Below, in pieces: positions 16,710-25,931 of a DNA stretch of 64,000 nt (positions within the stretch are counted from its first letter, which is position 1; every line of letters starts with the position of its first letter). The position numbers and the translations under genes were made by a program. The notes beneath the pieces were generated by a model. The model had not been told where the DNA came from and did not search any database. It was given only the letters and a program-made list of their open reading frames with translations. The stretch spans positions 62,001 through 126,000 of the forward strand of contig DJOE01000023.1 of the NCBI GenBank assembly GCA_002438405.1, read 5' to 3'. This DNA is from Cyanobacteria bacterium UBA6446. Lineage in GTDB: Bacteria > Cyanobacteriota > Vampirovibrionia > Gastranaerophilales > Gastranaerophilaceae.

Positions 16710-18125
16710 TTACTCAGCATCTTTAGTTTCAGCAGGAGCAACCGATTTTGCAGCATCAGCACCCTCAACCTTGCCTAAGATTTGAGGAAGTTCAATACCT
16801 GCTTGATTTGCTAAATCGTGCATTGCAGGTAATGATTTAATCAAATCTTTCATAAAGTTTGCTGTTGTAGATCCATTTGCAGTACCTGTACCACCGTCCC
16901 AAACAGTGATTTTATCAAATTTAATATTTTTGATTGCATCAACTTGTTTTTCAACGATTTTTTCAATTTTTTCAATCATCAAGAAGCTTGTAGCAATTTC
17001 CGGTCTATTATTAGAAATTTTAACAAGGTCTTGATAACCTTTTGCTTTAGCTTCCAAGACTGCTTTAACACCCTCAGCTTCAGCGAAGTATTTAGCCTTG
17101 ATTGCATCAGCTTCACCAAGTGCAATACGTCTTGCTTTTTCAGCTTCAGCATCAGCTTGAACTTGAATTTTCAACTTTTCAACTTCTTGTCTTGCAAGTT
17201 CTTCTTTTTTAAGTTTTGCTTCTTCTTGTTCTTTTTGAGCTAATAATACATCTCTTTGAGCATTTGCTTTCGCAACTTCACCTTCTCTAAATGCATCAGC
17301 TTGTTTAACGGCTAAAGTTGCGTTGTATTCTGCAATATTTGCTTTTGAAATATTTTCACCTTCAACTGCTTGAGCTTCAAGTTCCGCAGTTTTAATACGT
17401 TGTTCTCTATCTGCGTTTGTCTTACCGATAAATGTTTGAGCAGTTTGTTCTGCGACTTGAACCTCTTTTTCCTTGTTTGCAGATGCTTCACCAACCGCAC
17501 CAAGTTTTTCTTGTTGTGCAACTTCAACTTTTGCTTTGTTGATTGCTTCTGCTGCAGCTTTTTTACCAATAGCATCAATATAACCAGATTCATCTGTAAT
17601 ATCTTTGATGTTAACGTTAATAATTTCCAAACCAATTTTGTTAAGCTCTGTATTTACATTTGCGTTAATTTGTTCCAAAAATTTTTCTCTATCTTGGTTA
17701 ATTTCTTCAATTGTCAAAGTCGCAATAGCCAAACGTAATTGACCTAAGATAATATCACTTGCTTGAGTGATGACATCTTGTTTTGTCAAACCTAACAAAC
17801 GCTCAGCAGCGTTAATCATAATAGATGGATCTGTTGAAATACCAAACGTGAATGTTGATGGAACTGCAACACGAATATTCCCTTTTGACAAAGCACCTTT
17901 TAGGTCAATATCTGTTGTCATAGGTTCAAGTGAAAGTACTCCGAAATCTTGAATCAACGGGATAATAAATGTACCTCCACCATGAACACATTTTGCGGTT
18001 TTAGTTCCACCTGTTTTACCATAAACTACGATAATTTTGTTTGATGGACATCTTTTGTATTGATTTGCGATAAACGAAAGAATCGCAATTAACACCAAAG
18101 CGCCAGAAATCATTAATCCGAACAT
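16710..18125 (-). CDS. floT: Flotillin-like SPFH/band 7 membrane scaffold protein
   Basis: A 471-residue flotillin. Residues 1-22 are a membrane hairpin or anchor, residues 25-190 the SPFH domain (NKIIVVYGKTGGTKTAKCVHGGG at its start), then a long Ala/Glu/Lys/Gln-rich coiled coil to about residue 370, and a short C-terminal region ending in an acidic tail. Bacterial flotillins organise membrane microdomains. The gene directly upstream encodes an NfeD-like membrane protein, the usual genomic partner (floT-yuaF in Bacillus), which supports the call. The last gene of a rel - nfeD-like - floT run, closed by a strong terminator. Confidence 0.92.
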   Translation of the reverse strand: MFGLMISGALVLIAILSFIANQYKRCPSNKIIVVYGKTGGTKTAKCVHGGGTFIIPLIQDFGVLSLEPMTTDIDLKGALSKGNIRVAVPSTFTFGISTDPSIMINAAERLLGLTKQDVITQASDIILGQLRLAIATLTIEEINQDREKFLEQINANVNTELNKIGLEIINVNIKDITDESGYIDAIGKKAAAEAINKAKVEVAQQEKLGAVGEASANKEKEVQVAEQTAQTFIGKTNADREQRIKTAELEAQAVEGENISKANIAEYNATLAVKQADAFREGEVAKANAQRDVLLAQKEQEEAKLKKEELARQEVEKLKIQVQADAEAEKARRIALGEADAIKAKYFAEAEGVKAVLEAKAKGYQDLVKISNNRPEIATSFLMIEKIEKIVEKQVDAIKNIKFDKITVWDGGTGTANGSTTANFMKDLIKSLPAMHDLANQAGIELPQILGKVEGADAAKSVAPAETKDAE

Positions 18126-18152
18126 TTTTCTCTCCTTTTATTTATATATGTC

Positions 18153-18722
18153 CTATTTATTTGAAACTTTTTCAATATAAATCATATCATCTGTAACTTT
18201 TACTGCCTTTACAGGTTCAAATGCTTTAATTTGTTCGTCTTTTGTATTTGTTGCATTTACTACGGATAACTGACCATTTATTTCTATTTCTACTTGTCCA
18301 GAACCATTTGGTTCAAAATTTGTGTAAGCTTTTCCTATATGTCCAAGAGCAGTTGTTCTGTCTTTTTTGATATTTTTTTCTAATTTTTTTACTGAAAATA
18401 ACAATAATGCCGTTACTGCCATAAAAAGAAAACCAACTGCAAGAGCCATTACAAAACTCATCAAATGAGAAAAACCGATTTGTTTCAATCCGGCATAACC
18501 AGCCCAACCAAACCCCATAAAGAAGGCTAAAATCGATTGGACTGAAAAGAAATTGAATGATGGGTCTGTATCAATTTCCATATTAAAATCTGCAAAAACT
18601 TCACTACCTCCACCAAATAAGTTGAAGATAAGTAATTTCAACACAAATAGTATTGTTGAAAATAGTGCAATATAATAATAAACTTGCCACAAATTATTTA
18701 GAGTTTCTGCAGGGATAGTCAT
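18153..18722 (-). CDS. NfeD/YuaF-like membrane protein with C-terminal OB fold
   Basis: A 189-residue protein with three hydrophobic segments (about 15-37, 62-80 and 85-112) and a soluble C-terminal domain with small beta-strand repeats (GHIGKAYTNFEPNGSGQVEIEINGQ, truncated here) typical of the NfeD/YuaF OB fold. Such proteins associate with flotillins in membrane microdomains. It is followed by floT after 27 bases and begins only 3 bases after the rel stop codon, so rel, this gene and floT are probably one transcript. Confidence 0.8.
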   Translation of the reverse strand: MTIPAETLNNLWQVYYYIALFSTILFVLKLLIFNLFGGGSEVFADFNMEIDTDPSFNFFSVQSILAFFMGFGWAGYAGLKQIGFSHLMSFVMALAVGFLFMAVTALLLFSVKKLEKNIKKDRTTALGHIGKAYTNFEPNGSGQVEIEINGQLSVVNATNTKDEQIKAFEPVKAVKVTDDMIYIEKVSNK

Positions 18723-18725
18723 AAG

Positions 18726-20936
18726 TTAGTTCTCCTTTTTAGGTCTTTTTCTTCTCATAGGTTTTTGAGGTTTACTAGCAGAAGAATTTTTAATCATACT
18801 TGAAGATGTTTGAATACGTTTAACACTAAATACATCAGGTAATGATTGAATACAGGTAACAACTTTTTTGAAAGTATCAATGTTATCAAGTTCAATTCCC
18901 AATTCAATAATACCGACATGATTTTTTGTTTTAATATTTGCATTAACAATATTTGCATTGTTATCAGAAACAGCTGCAATTACATCTTTCAACAGACCTA
19001 ATTTTTCTGCAGTTTCTATACGAATAGTTGTTGTATAAGTTTTGTTTGTATTAACTCCAGCCCAACGAATATCCATCAATCTTTCGTGCGGAATAGATTC
19101 TAATGTCTTGCAATCAACACGGTGAACTGTGACACCTTTGGCTCTTGTTACAACCCCAACAATCGGTTCTCCCGGAATTGGAGAACAACATCTTGCAAAT
19201 GAATATAACAAACCCTCTAATCCAATAATGTCTTTTTGAGAATTTTTTCTGCCTGATGCGTGGAATGAATCCTCAGGCTTTTTCTCAATAGGTTTTCTAA
19301 CTTTATTAACAACCTTAGTCAGAGTTGTTTCACCATAACCTAATGCCGCAAATAAATCTTCTGCAGATTGGTAGTTCATTGATTTTGCGACTTTATCAAA
19401 TTCTCCGTTTTTCAAACATTCATCAAAAACGGCTTTTGTAAGTTCATGTTCAAGGTTAGTTTTACCAATATTAACATGTTCTTCACGATTATTCTTTTTA
19501 AACCATTGCCTAATTTTTTGTGATGCTTGTTTGGTAACAACAAAAGTCAGCCAATCTAAACGAGGAGCAGGGGTTTTTGAAGTTAAAATTTCAACAATAT
19601 CACCATTTTTAAGTTTTGTATTTAAAGGAACAATACGTCCGTTAACTAATGCCCCAACAGTTTTATGGCCTACATCAGAGTGAATCCTGTATGAAAAATC
19701 AACAGGAGTTGCATCTTTTGGCAAGTCTAAAACATCACCATTTGGAGTGAATGCAAAGACTTGATCAGAGAACAAGTCTAGTTTTACACTTTTTACATAG
19801 TCTTCTGCATTTTTCATTTCCTTGTCATATTCAACAAGTTTATGCATCCAAGAGAATTTCATATCAGAAGCATTATCGGCTTTTTGAGAACCTTTTTCCT
19901 TATATCTCCAGTGTGCAGCAATACCATATTCTGCAACTTGGTGCATCTTCCAAGTTCTAATTTGAACTTCCAAAGGTTTTGAACGAGGACCGATTACAGA
20001 TGTGTGCAAAGATTGGTACATATTACCTTTTGGCATTGCAATGTAATCTTTGAATCGACCAGGAATAGGTTTGAATTGTGAGTGAATTAAACCTAAAACC
20101 TCATAACATTCCTTTACTGTATCAACAATAACTCGAACTGCTGTAATATCATACAAATCATTGAATGCGATATTTTGCCGTTTCATTTTTGCATAAATAC
20201 TGTAATAATGTTTTGCACGTCCAGTAATTTGTGCATTGATACCATTTTTTTTCACATCTTTTGAAATTTTATCAATTAAAAGATTAACTGTTTCTTCTCT
20301 ATCAGCTTTAGTTTGTGCAACTAATTGTGCAATTTCATAATACTTTTCAGGTTCTAAATAACGGAGTGATAAGTCTTCTAATTCAGCCTTAATTTTGTAG
20401 ATACCTAAACGGTTTGCAAGTGGGGCGAAAATGTCAAGAGTTTCTTTTGCAATTTTCTTTTGCTTTTCAGGTTCCATAAAGTTCAACGTTCTCATATTAT
20501 GAAGTCTATCAGCGAGTTTCAAAAATATAACCCTGATATCATTTGCCATTGCAATGAACAAACGTCTAAAGTTTTCCGCTTGTCGCTCTTCTTTTGATTT
20601 GAACTGCAGTTTTCCTAGTTTCGTAACACCTTGAACAAGGTTTAGAACATCATCACCAAAAAGTTCTTCAATAGTTTCCGGCTTAGTATCGGTATCTTCC
20701 AAAACATCGTGCAAAAATGCCGCAATCAATGTATGAGTGTCAACCTCAAGACCTGCAAGAATTTTTGCCACTTCAACTGGGTGAATAATATAAGGTTCTC
20801 CAGATGCCCTAAATTGACCATCGTGAAGCTTTTTCGCAAATCTATAAGCCTTTTCAACCTGCTCAATATCTTCTTGTGAATGCTTTTGAGCAATCAATAA
20901 TTCTTTAATTTCTTTAAAAGTTTCTAAATCTGACAT
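18726..20936 (-). CDS. rel: Bifunctional (p)ppGpp synthetase/hydrolase Rel
   Basis: A 736-residue long-form RSH enzyme that makes and degrades the alarmone (p)ppGpp. The HD hydrolase site is intact (H52, H76-D77, LEDTDT). The synthetase domain carries GRFKDYIAMPK, the RxKD form typical of bifunctional Rel/SpoT rather than the acidic form of monofunctional RelA. TGS (VFAFTPNGDVLDLPKDATPVDF), zinc-finger (FARCCSPIPGEPIVG) and C-terminal ACT domains follow. A TATAAT lies 18 bases before the start and there is no clear ribosome site. Divergent from yggU, followed at once by the NfeD-like gene. Confidence 0.97.
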   Translation of the reverse strand: MSDLETFKEIKELLIAQKHSQEDIEQVEKAYRFAKKLHDGQFRASGEPYIIHPVEVAKILAGLEVDTHTLIAAFLHDVLEDTDTKPETIEELFGDDVLNLVQGVTKLGKLQFKSKEERQAENFRRLFIAMANDIRVIFLKLADRLHNMRTLNFMEPEKQKKIAKETLDIFAPLANRLGIYKIKAELEDLSLRYLEPEKYYEIAQLVAQTKADREETVNLLIDKISKDVKKNGINAQITGRAKHYYSIYAKMKRQNIAFNDLYDITAVRVIVDTVKECYEVLGLIHSQFKPIPGRFKDYIAMPKGNMYQSLHTSVIGPRSKPLEVQIRTWKMHQVAEYGIAAHWRYKEKGSQKADNASDMKFSWMHKLVEYDKEMKNAEDYVKSVKLDLFSDQVFAFTPNGDVLDLPKDATPVDFSYRIHSDVGHKTVGALVNGRIVPLNTKLKNGDIVEILTSKTPAPRLDWLTFVVTKQASQKIRQWFKKNNREEHVNIGKTNLEHELTKAVFDECLKNGEFDKVAKSMNYQSAEDLFAALGYGETTLTKVVNKVRKPIEKKPEDSFHASGRKNSQKDIIGLEGLLYSFARCCSPIPGEPIVGVVTRAKGVTVHRVDCKTLESIPHERLMDIRWAGVNTNKTYTTTIRIETAEKLGLLKDVIAAVSDNNANIVNANIKTKNHVGIIELGIELDNIDTFKKVVTCIQSLPDVFSVKRIQTSSSMIKNSSASKPQKPMRRKRPKKEN

Positions 20937-21018
20937 AATAGACTTATGATACAGATTATAATATTAATTAGCAAGAGGAATTTAAAAATTTCATATAAAG
21001 ATATTAGATGTCTATTTA

Positions 21019-21036
21019 TGCTACAATCTGGATATG
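21019..21036 (+). promoter_or_regulatory. Extended -10 six bases before yggU ATG
   Basis: TGC-TACAAT at 21019-21027, six bases, then ATG 21034. The layout is the same as at ispG (58057). The expected transcription start falls on or next to the ATG, so the mRNA is probably leaderless. Confidence 0.55.
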
Positions 21037-21315
21037 CTAAAAGAAACAAATGACGGAATAATTGCAACAATCCGAATATCTCCAAATGCAAAGAAAAACG
21101 AGATAATCAGAGATGGCGAAATTACAAAAATTAAGATAACGGCATTACCAATCGATGGAAAGGCGAACAAGGCTCTTGTTGAATTTTTGTCTAAGAATTT
21201 TAAGATTCCAAAGACATCTATAAAAATTCTAAAAGGTGAAACTTCAAAAGATAAAACAATTCTATTTATGACAGATAGAGAAGAAAAGTTAAAAATTCTT
21301 AAAGAAACTCTTTAA
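21034..21315 (+). CDS. yggU: YggU/UPF0235 (DUF167) family protein
   Basis: A 93-residue single-domain protein. RISPNAKKNEI near residue 15 and the block ALPIDGKANKALVEFLSKNF near residue 40 are the DUF167 signatures. The structure is known for several members but the function of the family is not established. It is divergent from rel, probably leaderless, and precedes two unknown genes. Confidence 0.92.
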   Translation: MLKETNDGIIATIRISPNAKKNEIIRDGEITKIKITALPIDGKANKALVEFLSKNFKIPKTSIKILKGETSKDKTILFMTDREEKLKILKETL

Positions 21316-21375
21316 AATAGCAATAAATTATATTTACGGTTATTATAAAAATAAGAAAAATTTTAGGAGTGACAA

Positions 21376-21768
21376 ATGAATATATCAAAATTAAGTCCTT
21401 TTGGATATGATGCAAAAAGTAAAAATGGAAATTCTTACAAAGCAACAAATGCAAACACTTCAACTTTACTTGCTTATACCCTTGCAACGACTTCTGCTCC
21501 TTATATTGTTCCAAAATTAACAAAGAATACTAAAGCAATTGGACTTGCTAATGCGTTTTCAAGTGTTCAAATGTTTACTAAAACGGCAGAAAAATTTGCA
21601 AAAATTGAATTACCTCCTAAAGCTAAATCTATTTTAGTGGGTTTAGGTATTGCAAATGCGGTTGTTATTGATTTGTTAATAGGAAGAACTCTTGACCATT
21701 GTGCAAATAAAAAACGTGCAGCAAAAGCAGATAGTATCGCAGAAATAGATAATCAAAATCTTGAATAA
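21376..21768 (+). CDS. Unknown small protein with hydrophobic segments
   Basis: A 130-residue protein not recognised. AGGAG ten bases upstream supports the start (MNISKLSPFGYDAKSKNG). Residues 30-50 and 88-105 are moderately hydrophobic and could be membrane-associated, and the C-terminus is charged. The N-terminal SPFGY recalls GSFGY in the small gene at 857. It follows yggU by 60 bases on the same strand, and the gene at 22047 is another unknown with hydrophobic segments. Confidence 0.7.
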   Translation: MNISKLSPFGYDAKSKNGNSYKATNANTSTLLAYTLATTSAPYIVPKLTKNTKAIGLANAFSSVQMFTKTAEKFAKIELPPKAKSILVGLGIANAVVIDLLIGRTLDHCANKKRAAKADSIAEIDNQNLE

Positions 21769-21798
21769 TTATTTATTGATAGTAAATTTGTAACGGAG

Positions 21799-21819
21799 CA
21801 TTCACTTTTCACTAAGTCA
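21799..21819 (+). repeat. Dispersed CATTCACTTTTCACT-type repeat, copy 1
   Basis: CATTCACTTTTCACTAAGTCA. Related copies lie at 49089-49116 (non-coding) and at 28477-28491, inside the leader-coding part of a prepilin gene. Confidence 0.45.
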
Positions 21820-21968
21820 TTTGACTTTTTAAAATATTTATCCATATAATAGACAAGTACAGAGAAAAATTATGAAAAATTATTTACAAAAACATCATCA
21901 ACATCATATTCATATCGACCTGAAGAGGTTGTAGAATTGGTGATGCGCTTGTAAATATAAAATAATTT

Positions 21969-22035
21969 CAATTCTTTTAACAACTTCTTCAGGAACCCCA
22001 AAAGCGAATAGAAGTTGTTTTTTAGTAAAGAATTG
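21969..22035 (+). other. Interrupted inverted repeat next to the ribosome site of the gene at 22047
   Basis: Two nested inverted repeats: CAATTCTTT (21969) with AAAGAATTG (ends 22035), and AACAACTTC (21979) with GAAGTTGTT (ends 22019). The 3' arm abuts the GAGG ribosome site, so a folded leader could influence translation of the following gene. Confidence 0.45.
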
Positions 22036-22046
22036 AGGAAAAATTT

Positions 22047-23285
22047 ATGATAATTACAAATATAATTTCAGCTATTGGTAATAATAGCAGCATTTACCCA
22101 CTACTTGTAAGAGATTGTTGCATTGAAGCTCCATCAAAAATTCTTATTGCAAGAAAAGAAAATCTTAAAGAATCAAAAGAAATTGCCAACGATGCAACTA
22201 GAGAAAAAATTATAGATGAGTACGCAACATCTGGAATTTGGCTTGGCGGAATCCCAATGGTTGAATATTTTGCCAATAAATTTATTTCTAAAAAAGGATT
22301 TAATCCGATTGTTAATTTGAATTTGTTTAAAACAGAAAAAAATAAAGAGACTTATCAGGGAATTGAATATAATATAAATAAATTCAAAAATATTCAAACA
22401 AAAGATGTGCAAGATGCAGTTCAAGATTTGATTAAAGTAAAAAATAATAAAGGAAGTTTTGAAAAACTTTTGACAAAAAAATTCTGTGCGGCAACAATTA
22501 TCCCGACTTTTGTTATGGGATTTGTACTTCCAAAATTGAATTTTGCACTGACTAAAAAAATCAGAGAGAAAAAAACTTCACAAAAAACAGAATTCCAAAA
22601 CACTATCTCTTTTACCGGCGGTTTTACTTCTCAAATTGCAAATTTAAGAACTGTTGATAAAATGGCAATTTCTGATGGAGGTTTAACTGTTGGAAGAGTT
22701 TCAACCTCAAGAAATAAAGAAGAAGCTTGGGCTAACGCTTTTAGAATGATTGGTTCAATGATTTTGAATTTTGTAACTCCTATTTATATTGCAAAAGGTT
22801 TAGATAAATTAGCAAATAAATTATTCAATATAAATGTTAATTTAGACCCTAAAATTTTAGCAGATAAGGAATTTATTAACGCAATAAAAAATAATAAGGT
22901 TGAACTACCAAAATCTAATACAGAAAAAGATTTAATCGATTTTATTGATGACAAACCTCAAACTTTATTTTCAAAATTTGCACAAAAAACAGGAAAAGTT
23001 AGTTATTTAAAATCGGGATATCGAGACCCGAGAAAATTTGTTGATATTAAAGATTTGGGTAGATTTAGAAACGAATTTAAAAACTTTATTGCAAAAGCAA
23101 AACAAGCCAAAAATATAGAAAATTTTGCAAGAAAAGCTAAATTTGTGAAAAGCGCAAATATTTTAGCAAATGTAGGGATTTCAAGTTTTTTACTTGCCGG
23201 TGTTCTGCCTGCTGCAACTTATAAATTCATCAAACTTACAACCGGTTCATATTCTGACCCTGGGTTAGTTCAAAATAAAAAATAA
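22047..23285 (+). CDS. Unknown 412-residue protein with hydrophobic segments
   Basis: I do not recognise this protein. GAGG eight bases upstream supports the start. It has probable membrane or amphipathic segments near residues 60-80 (IWLGGIPMVEYFANKF), 148-172 (CAATIIPTFVMGFVLP), 235-255 (MILNFVTPIYIAKGL) and close to the C-terminus (NVGISSFLLAGVLPAATY), separated by Lys/Asn-rich loops. NTISFTGGFTS near residue 190 contains the SFTG motif seen elsewhere here. It lies in a stretch of lineage-specific genes between yggU and rny. A role in the envelope is an inference only. Confidence 0.75.
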   Translation: MIITNIISAIGNNSSIYPLLVRDCCIEAPSKILIARKENLKESKEIANDATREKIIDEYATSGIWLGGIPMVEYFANKFISKKGFNPIVNLNLFKTEKNKETYQGIEYNINKFKNIQTKDVQDAVQDLIKVKNNKGSFEKLLTKKFCAATIIPTFVMGFVLPKLNFALTKKIREKKTSQKTEFQNTISFTGGFTSQIANLRTVDKMAISDGGLTVGRVSTSRNKEEAWANAFRMIGSMILNFVTPIYIAKGLDKLANKLFNINVNLDPKILADKEFINAIKNNKVELPKSNTEKDLIDFIDDKPQTLFSKFAQKTGKVSYLKSGYRDPRKFVDIKDLGRFRNEFKNFIAKAKQAKNIENFARKAKFVKSANILANVGISSFLLAGVLPAATYKFIKLTTGSYSDPGLVQNKK

Positions 23286-23330
23286 ATTTATAAAAATCAT
23301 CAAAATATACGACTATACAAAAATCAAATT

Positions 23331-23344
23331 ACATGATATCATGT
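23331..23344. promoter_or_regulatory. 14-bp perfect palindrome upstream of rny
   Basis: ACATGATATCATGT is a perfect palindrome about 150 bases before the rny start. Possible operator; no regulator can be named. Confidence 0.35.
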
Positions 23345-23424
23345 GACCAGATGTAGTAGGAAATATTTTTTGGAAATATATGCAATAAGATTTTATTTAG
23401 ACATAAAAAACAGAATAAAAACGT

Positions 23425-23447
23425 TCGGGTAGGATACATGTACCCGA
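23425..23447 (+). other. Hairpin in the rny leader
   Basis: TCGGGTA pairs with TACCCGA around a nine-base loop. There is no following T-run, so it is a leader structure rather than a terminator. Confidence 0.4.
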
Positions 23448-23495
23448 GATTGCGTGTATTATAAAAAAAATAGAAAAGGATAAGGTAAAAACTTT

Positions 23496-25034
23496 ATGGA
23501 AGCAAAAACCTTGTTATTAGTTATTGCAGCTGTTGCGGTAATGGCAGTAGTTGTCATGCTAATTATTCTAATTGTTCAAAAGAGCAAAGTAAAAAATGCT
23601 TTAGATTCTATTGAAAAAGACAAAAAAGCGCTCAATGAAAGAGAAAAAATCCTTTACAAAGAAGCCAAAATCAAAGCAGTAGAGGAACTTCAAGAAGACA
23701 GAGAACAACTTAACGAAGAGGAAAGAGAACGCAGACAAGAGATTGCAAGACAAGAACAAAAACTAGCAAAAAGAGAGGATATGCTTGAAGATAAAATTCA
23801 AGAATACACCGAAAAAGATTTGCAAGTTCAAAGAAAAATGGATCAACTTTTAGAAAAAGAAGATTACCTTGCAGAACTTGTTCAAAAACAAACGGAAGAA
23901 CTTGAACGGATTTCAGGAATGTCAACAGAAGATGCAAAAAGAACTCTTCTAGAGCAACTAAAAAATGACTTAGCACAAGAACAAATGCAGTTAATTCGTG
24001 AGAACGAAGCAAAAATTAAGGAAACCGCATTAGAAAAATCAAAAGAAATTCTATCAACAACAATGCAAAGATGTATGATTGAACAAGTTGTTGAAACGAC
24101 CGTTTCAGTTGTAGCTCTTCCAAATGACGAAATGAAAGGTCGTATCATTGGACGTGAGGGTAGAAATATCAGAGCCTTAGAAACTCTAACAGGCGTTGAT
24201 TTGATTATTGATGATACTCCGGAAGCTGTTGTATTATCAAGTTTTGACCCCGTAAGACGTGAAATTGCAAAACTTGCATTAGAAAAACTTATTGTTGATG
24301 GTCGTATTCACCCTGTAAGAATTGAAGAAATGGTTGAAAAAGCTAGAGATGAAATTGATAAAAAGATTTGGTCTGAGGGTGAAAATGCAGCACTTGAGAT
24401 GGGTGTTATGGGCTTGAATAAAGAGCTTATTAAAACACTTGGTCGTTTGTATTATAGAACAAGTTACGGTCAAAATGTTTTGAAACATTCATTAGAAGTT
24501 GGACACATTGCAGGCATGTTAGCTGCTGAACTTGGTGCGAATGAAAAAATCGCCAAAAGAGCGGGGCTTTTACATGATATTGGTAAAGCCGTTGACCAAA
24601 CTCAAGAAGGAACACATATTCAGCTTGGTGTTGAGCTTGCAACAAGATATGGAGAAAAACCTGAAGTTATTCACGCAATTGAAGCTCACCATGATGATGT
24701 TGTAGCAAACACTATTGAAGCCGTTCTTGTAAAAGTTGCAGATGCAATTTCAGCAGGCAGACCGGGAGCAAGACGTGATACTCTTGAAATTTATATCAAA
24801 CGTTTGCAAAAGATTGAAGAAATTGTAAACAGTTACGAGGGTATTAAACAATCATTTGCGGTTCAAGCCGGTCGTGAAGTTAGAATAATTGTTCAAGCTG
24901 AAATGTTTGATGATTTAGCTTCCGGCAAATTGGCAAGAGATGTTGCTAAGAGAATTGAAAATGAACTTGATTATCCTGGACAAATCAGAGTAACAGTTGT
25001 TAGAGAATTCAGAACAACAGAAATTGCAAAATAA
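23496..25034 (+). CDS. rny: Ribonuclease Y
   Basis: RNase Y is the membrane-anchored endoribonuclease that starts mRNA decay. The 512 residues show, in order, an N-terminal membrane helix (about 5-27), a long charged coiled coil (to about 190), a KH RNA-binding domain ([15 protein letters not shown]) and an HD nuclease domain ([12 protein letters not shown], then AHHDD). Length is normal. AAGG lies upstream of the ATG. It is followed by ymdB, an arrangement conserved with Bacillus. Confidence 0.97.
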   Translation: MEAKTLLLVIAAVAVMAVVVMLIILIVQKSKVKNALDSIEKDKKALNEREKILYKEAKIKAVEELQEDREQLNEEERERRQEIARQEQKLAKREDMLEDKIQEYTEKDLQVQRKMDQLLEKEDYLAELVQKQTEELERISGMSTEDAKRTLLEQLKNDLAQEQMQLIRENEAKIKETALEKSKEILSTTMQRCMIEQVVETTVSVVALPNDEMKGRIIGREGRNIRALETLTGVDLIIDDTPEAVVLSSFDPVRREIAKLALEKLIVDGRIHPVRIEEMVEKARDEIDKKIWSEGENAALEMGVMGLNKELIKTLGRLYYRTSYGQNVLKHSLEVGHIAGMLAAELGANEKIAKRAGLLHDIGKAVDQTQEGTHIQLGVELATRYGEKPEVIHAIEAHHDDVVANTIEAVLVKVADAISAGRPGARRDTLEIYIKRLQKIEEIVNSYEGIKQSFAVQAGREVRIIVQAEMFDDLASGKLARDVAKRIENELDYPGQIRVTVVREFRTTEIAK

Positions 25035-25047
25035 AATTAAAGTGAAT

Positions 25048-25071
25048 AAGGCACTATCTAATTAGTGCCTT
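25048..25071 (+). other. Hairpin between rny and ymdB
   Basis: AAGGCACTA pairs with TAGTGCCTT around six bases. Only a poor T-run follows (TGTTCCTT), so it may be an inefficient terminator or an mRNA processing/stability hairpin within the operon. Confidence 0.5.
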
Positions 25072-25100
25072 GTTCCTTGTAAATATTTGGGAATAATAAA

Positions 25101-25931
25101 ATGTCAGAAAATAATATAATAAAAATCATATTTTTTGGAGATATTGTAGGCAAACCGGGAAGAAATGCGGTTAAAGATTTTTTGCAAACAAATGATACCT
25201 TCAAAAATTATGATTTTATTATTGCAAATATTGAAAATGCATCACATGGTTTTGGTTTAACCGAAAAAAACTACAATGAATTCATTGAATACGGAATAAA
25301 TTGTATGACTTGCGGAAACCATATTTGGGATAAAAAAGATATAAATAACTACATCGATTCTGCAGACAAACTTCTTAGACCTATCAATTACCCGAACGGA
25401 ACAAAAGGGGTAGGAAGTCGAATTTTTGATATGGGCGATTTTAAAATTGGAGTTATAAATGTTTTAGGTCGTGTTTTTATGAACCTTGTTGATTCTCCAT
25501 GGGAAATAGTTAGAGAAGAAATTCAACGAATAAAGGAAATTACACCGATTGTCGTTATTGATTTTCATGCAGAAGCAACAGCAGAAAAGATTTGTTTTGG
25601 CAGATTTTGTTCAGAGTTAGGTGCTAGCGCATTTTTCGGTACGCATACTCATGTACAAACTGCAGATAATAGTATTATAAATAACATGGGATACATCACA
25701 GATGCAGGATTTTGCGGAGCATCAGATGGAGTGATAGGTATGGAATATCAAACATCGCTCAATAGATTTTTGACATGTATTCCTGAACGTTATGAAGTAG
25801 CAGAGGGCAAGACCACACAAATTAATGCGGTAGAAGTCGAAATTGATTCCCGCAATGGATATGCCATCTCAATAAACAGAATTTTTTGTAGTAGAGATAA
25901 TATAGAAAAGGAAAGTGAACATGAAGACTGA
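25101..25931 (+). CDS. ymdB: YmdB-family metallophosphodiesterase
   Basis: A 276-residue di-metal phosphodiesterase of the YmdB family. Motifs in order: FFGDIVGKPGRNAV, NIENASHGFGL, TCGNHIWDKK, VIDFHAEATAEK and GTHTHVQTADN. Bacillus YmdB cleaves 2',3'-cyclic nucleotides and affects biofilm gene expression; the gene is a frequent neighbour of rny, as here. Its last 11 bases overlap the start of the PHP hydrolase gene. Confidence 0.93.
   Translation: MSENNIIKIIFFGDIVGKPGRNAVKDFLQTNDTFKNYDFIIANIENASHGFGLTEKNYNEFIEYGINCMTCGNHIWDKKDINNYIDSADKLLRPINYPNGTKGVGSRIFDMGDFKIGVINVLGRVFMNLVDSPWEIVREEIQRIKEITPIVVIDFHAEATAEKICFGRFCSELGASAFFGTHTHVQTADNSIINNMGYITDAGFCGASDGVIGMEYQTSLNRFLTCIPERYEVAEGKTTQINAVEVEIDSRNGYAISINRIFCSRDNIEKESEHED

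Noticed and set aside
16944..17738. Phe-rich frames on the plus strand opposite the flotillin coiled coil
   Set aside because: They are the complement of Lys/Glu/Gln-rich repeats of the coiled coil and have no ribosome sites.
21872..21934. 20-codon His-rich open frame (KHHQHHIHIDL)
   Set aside because: Only a weak ribosome site and no sign of conservation can be seen; too short to support as a gene.
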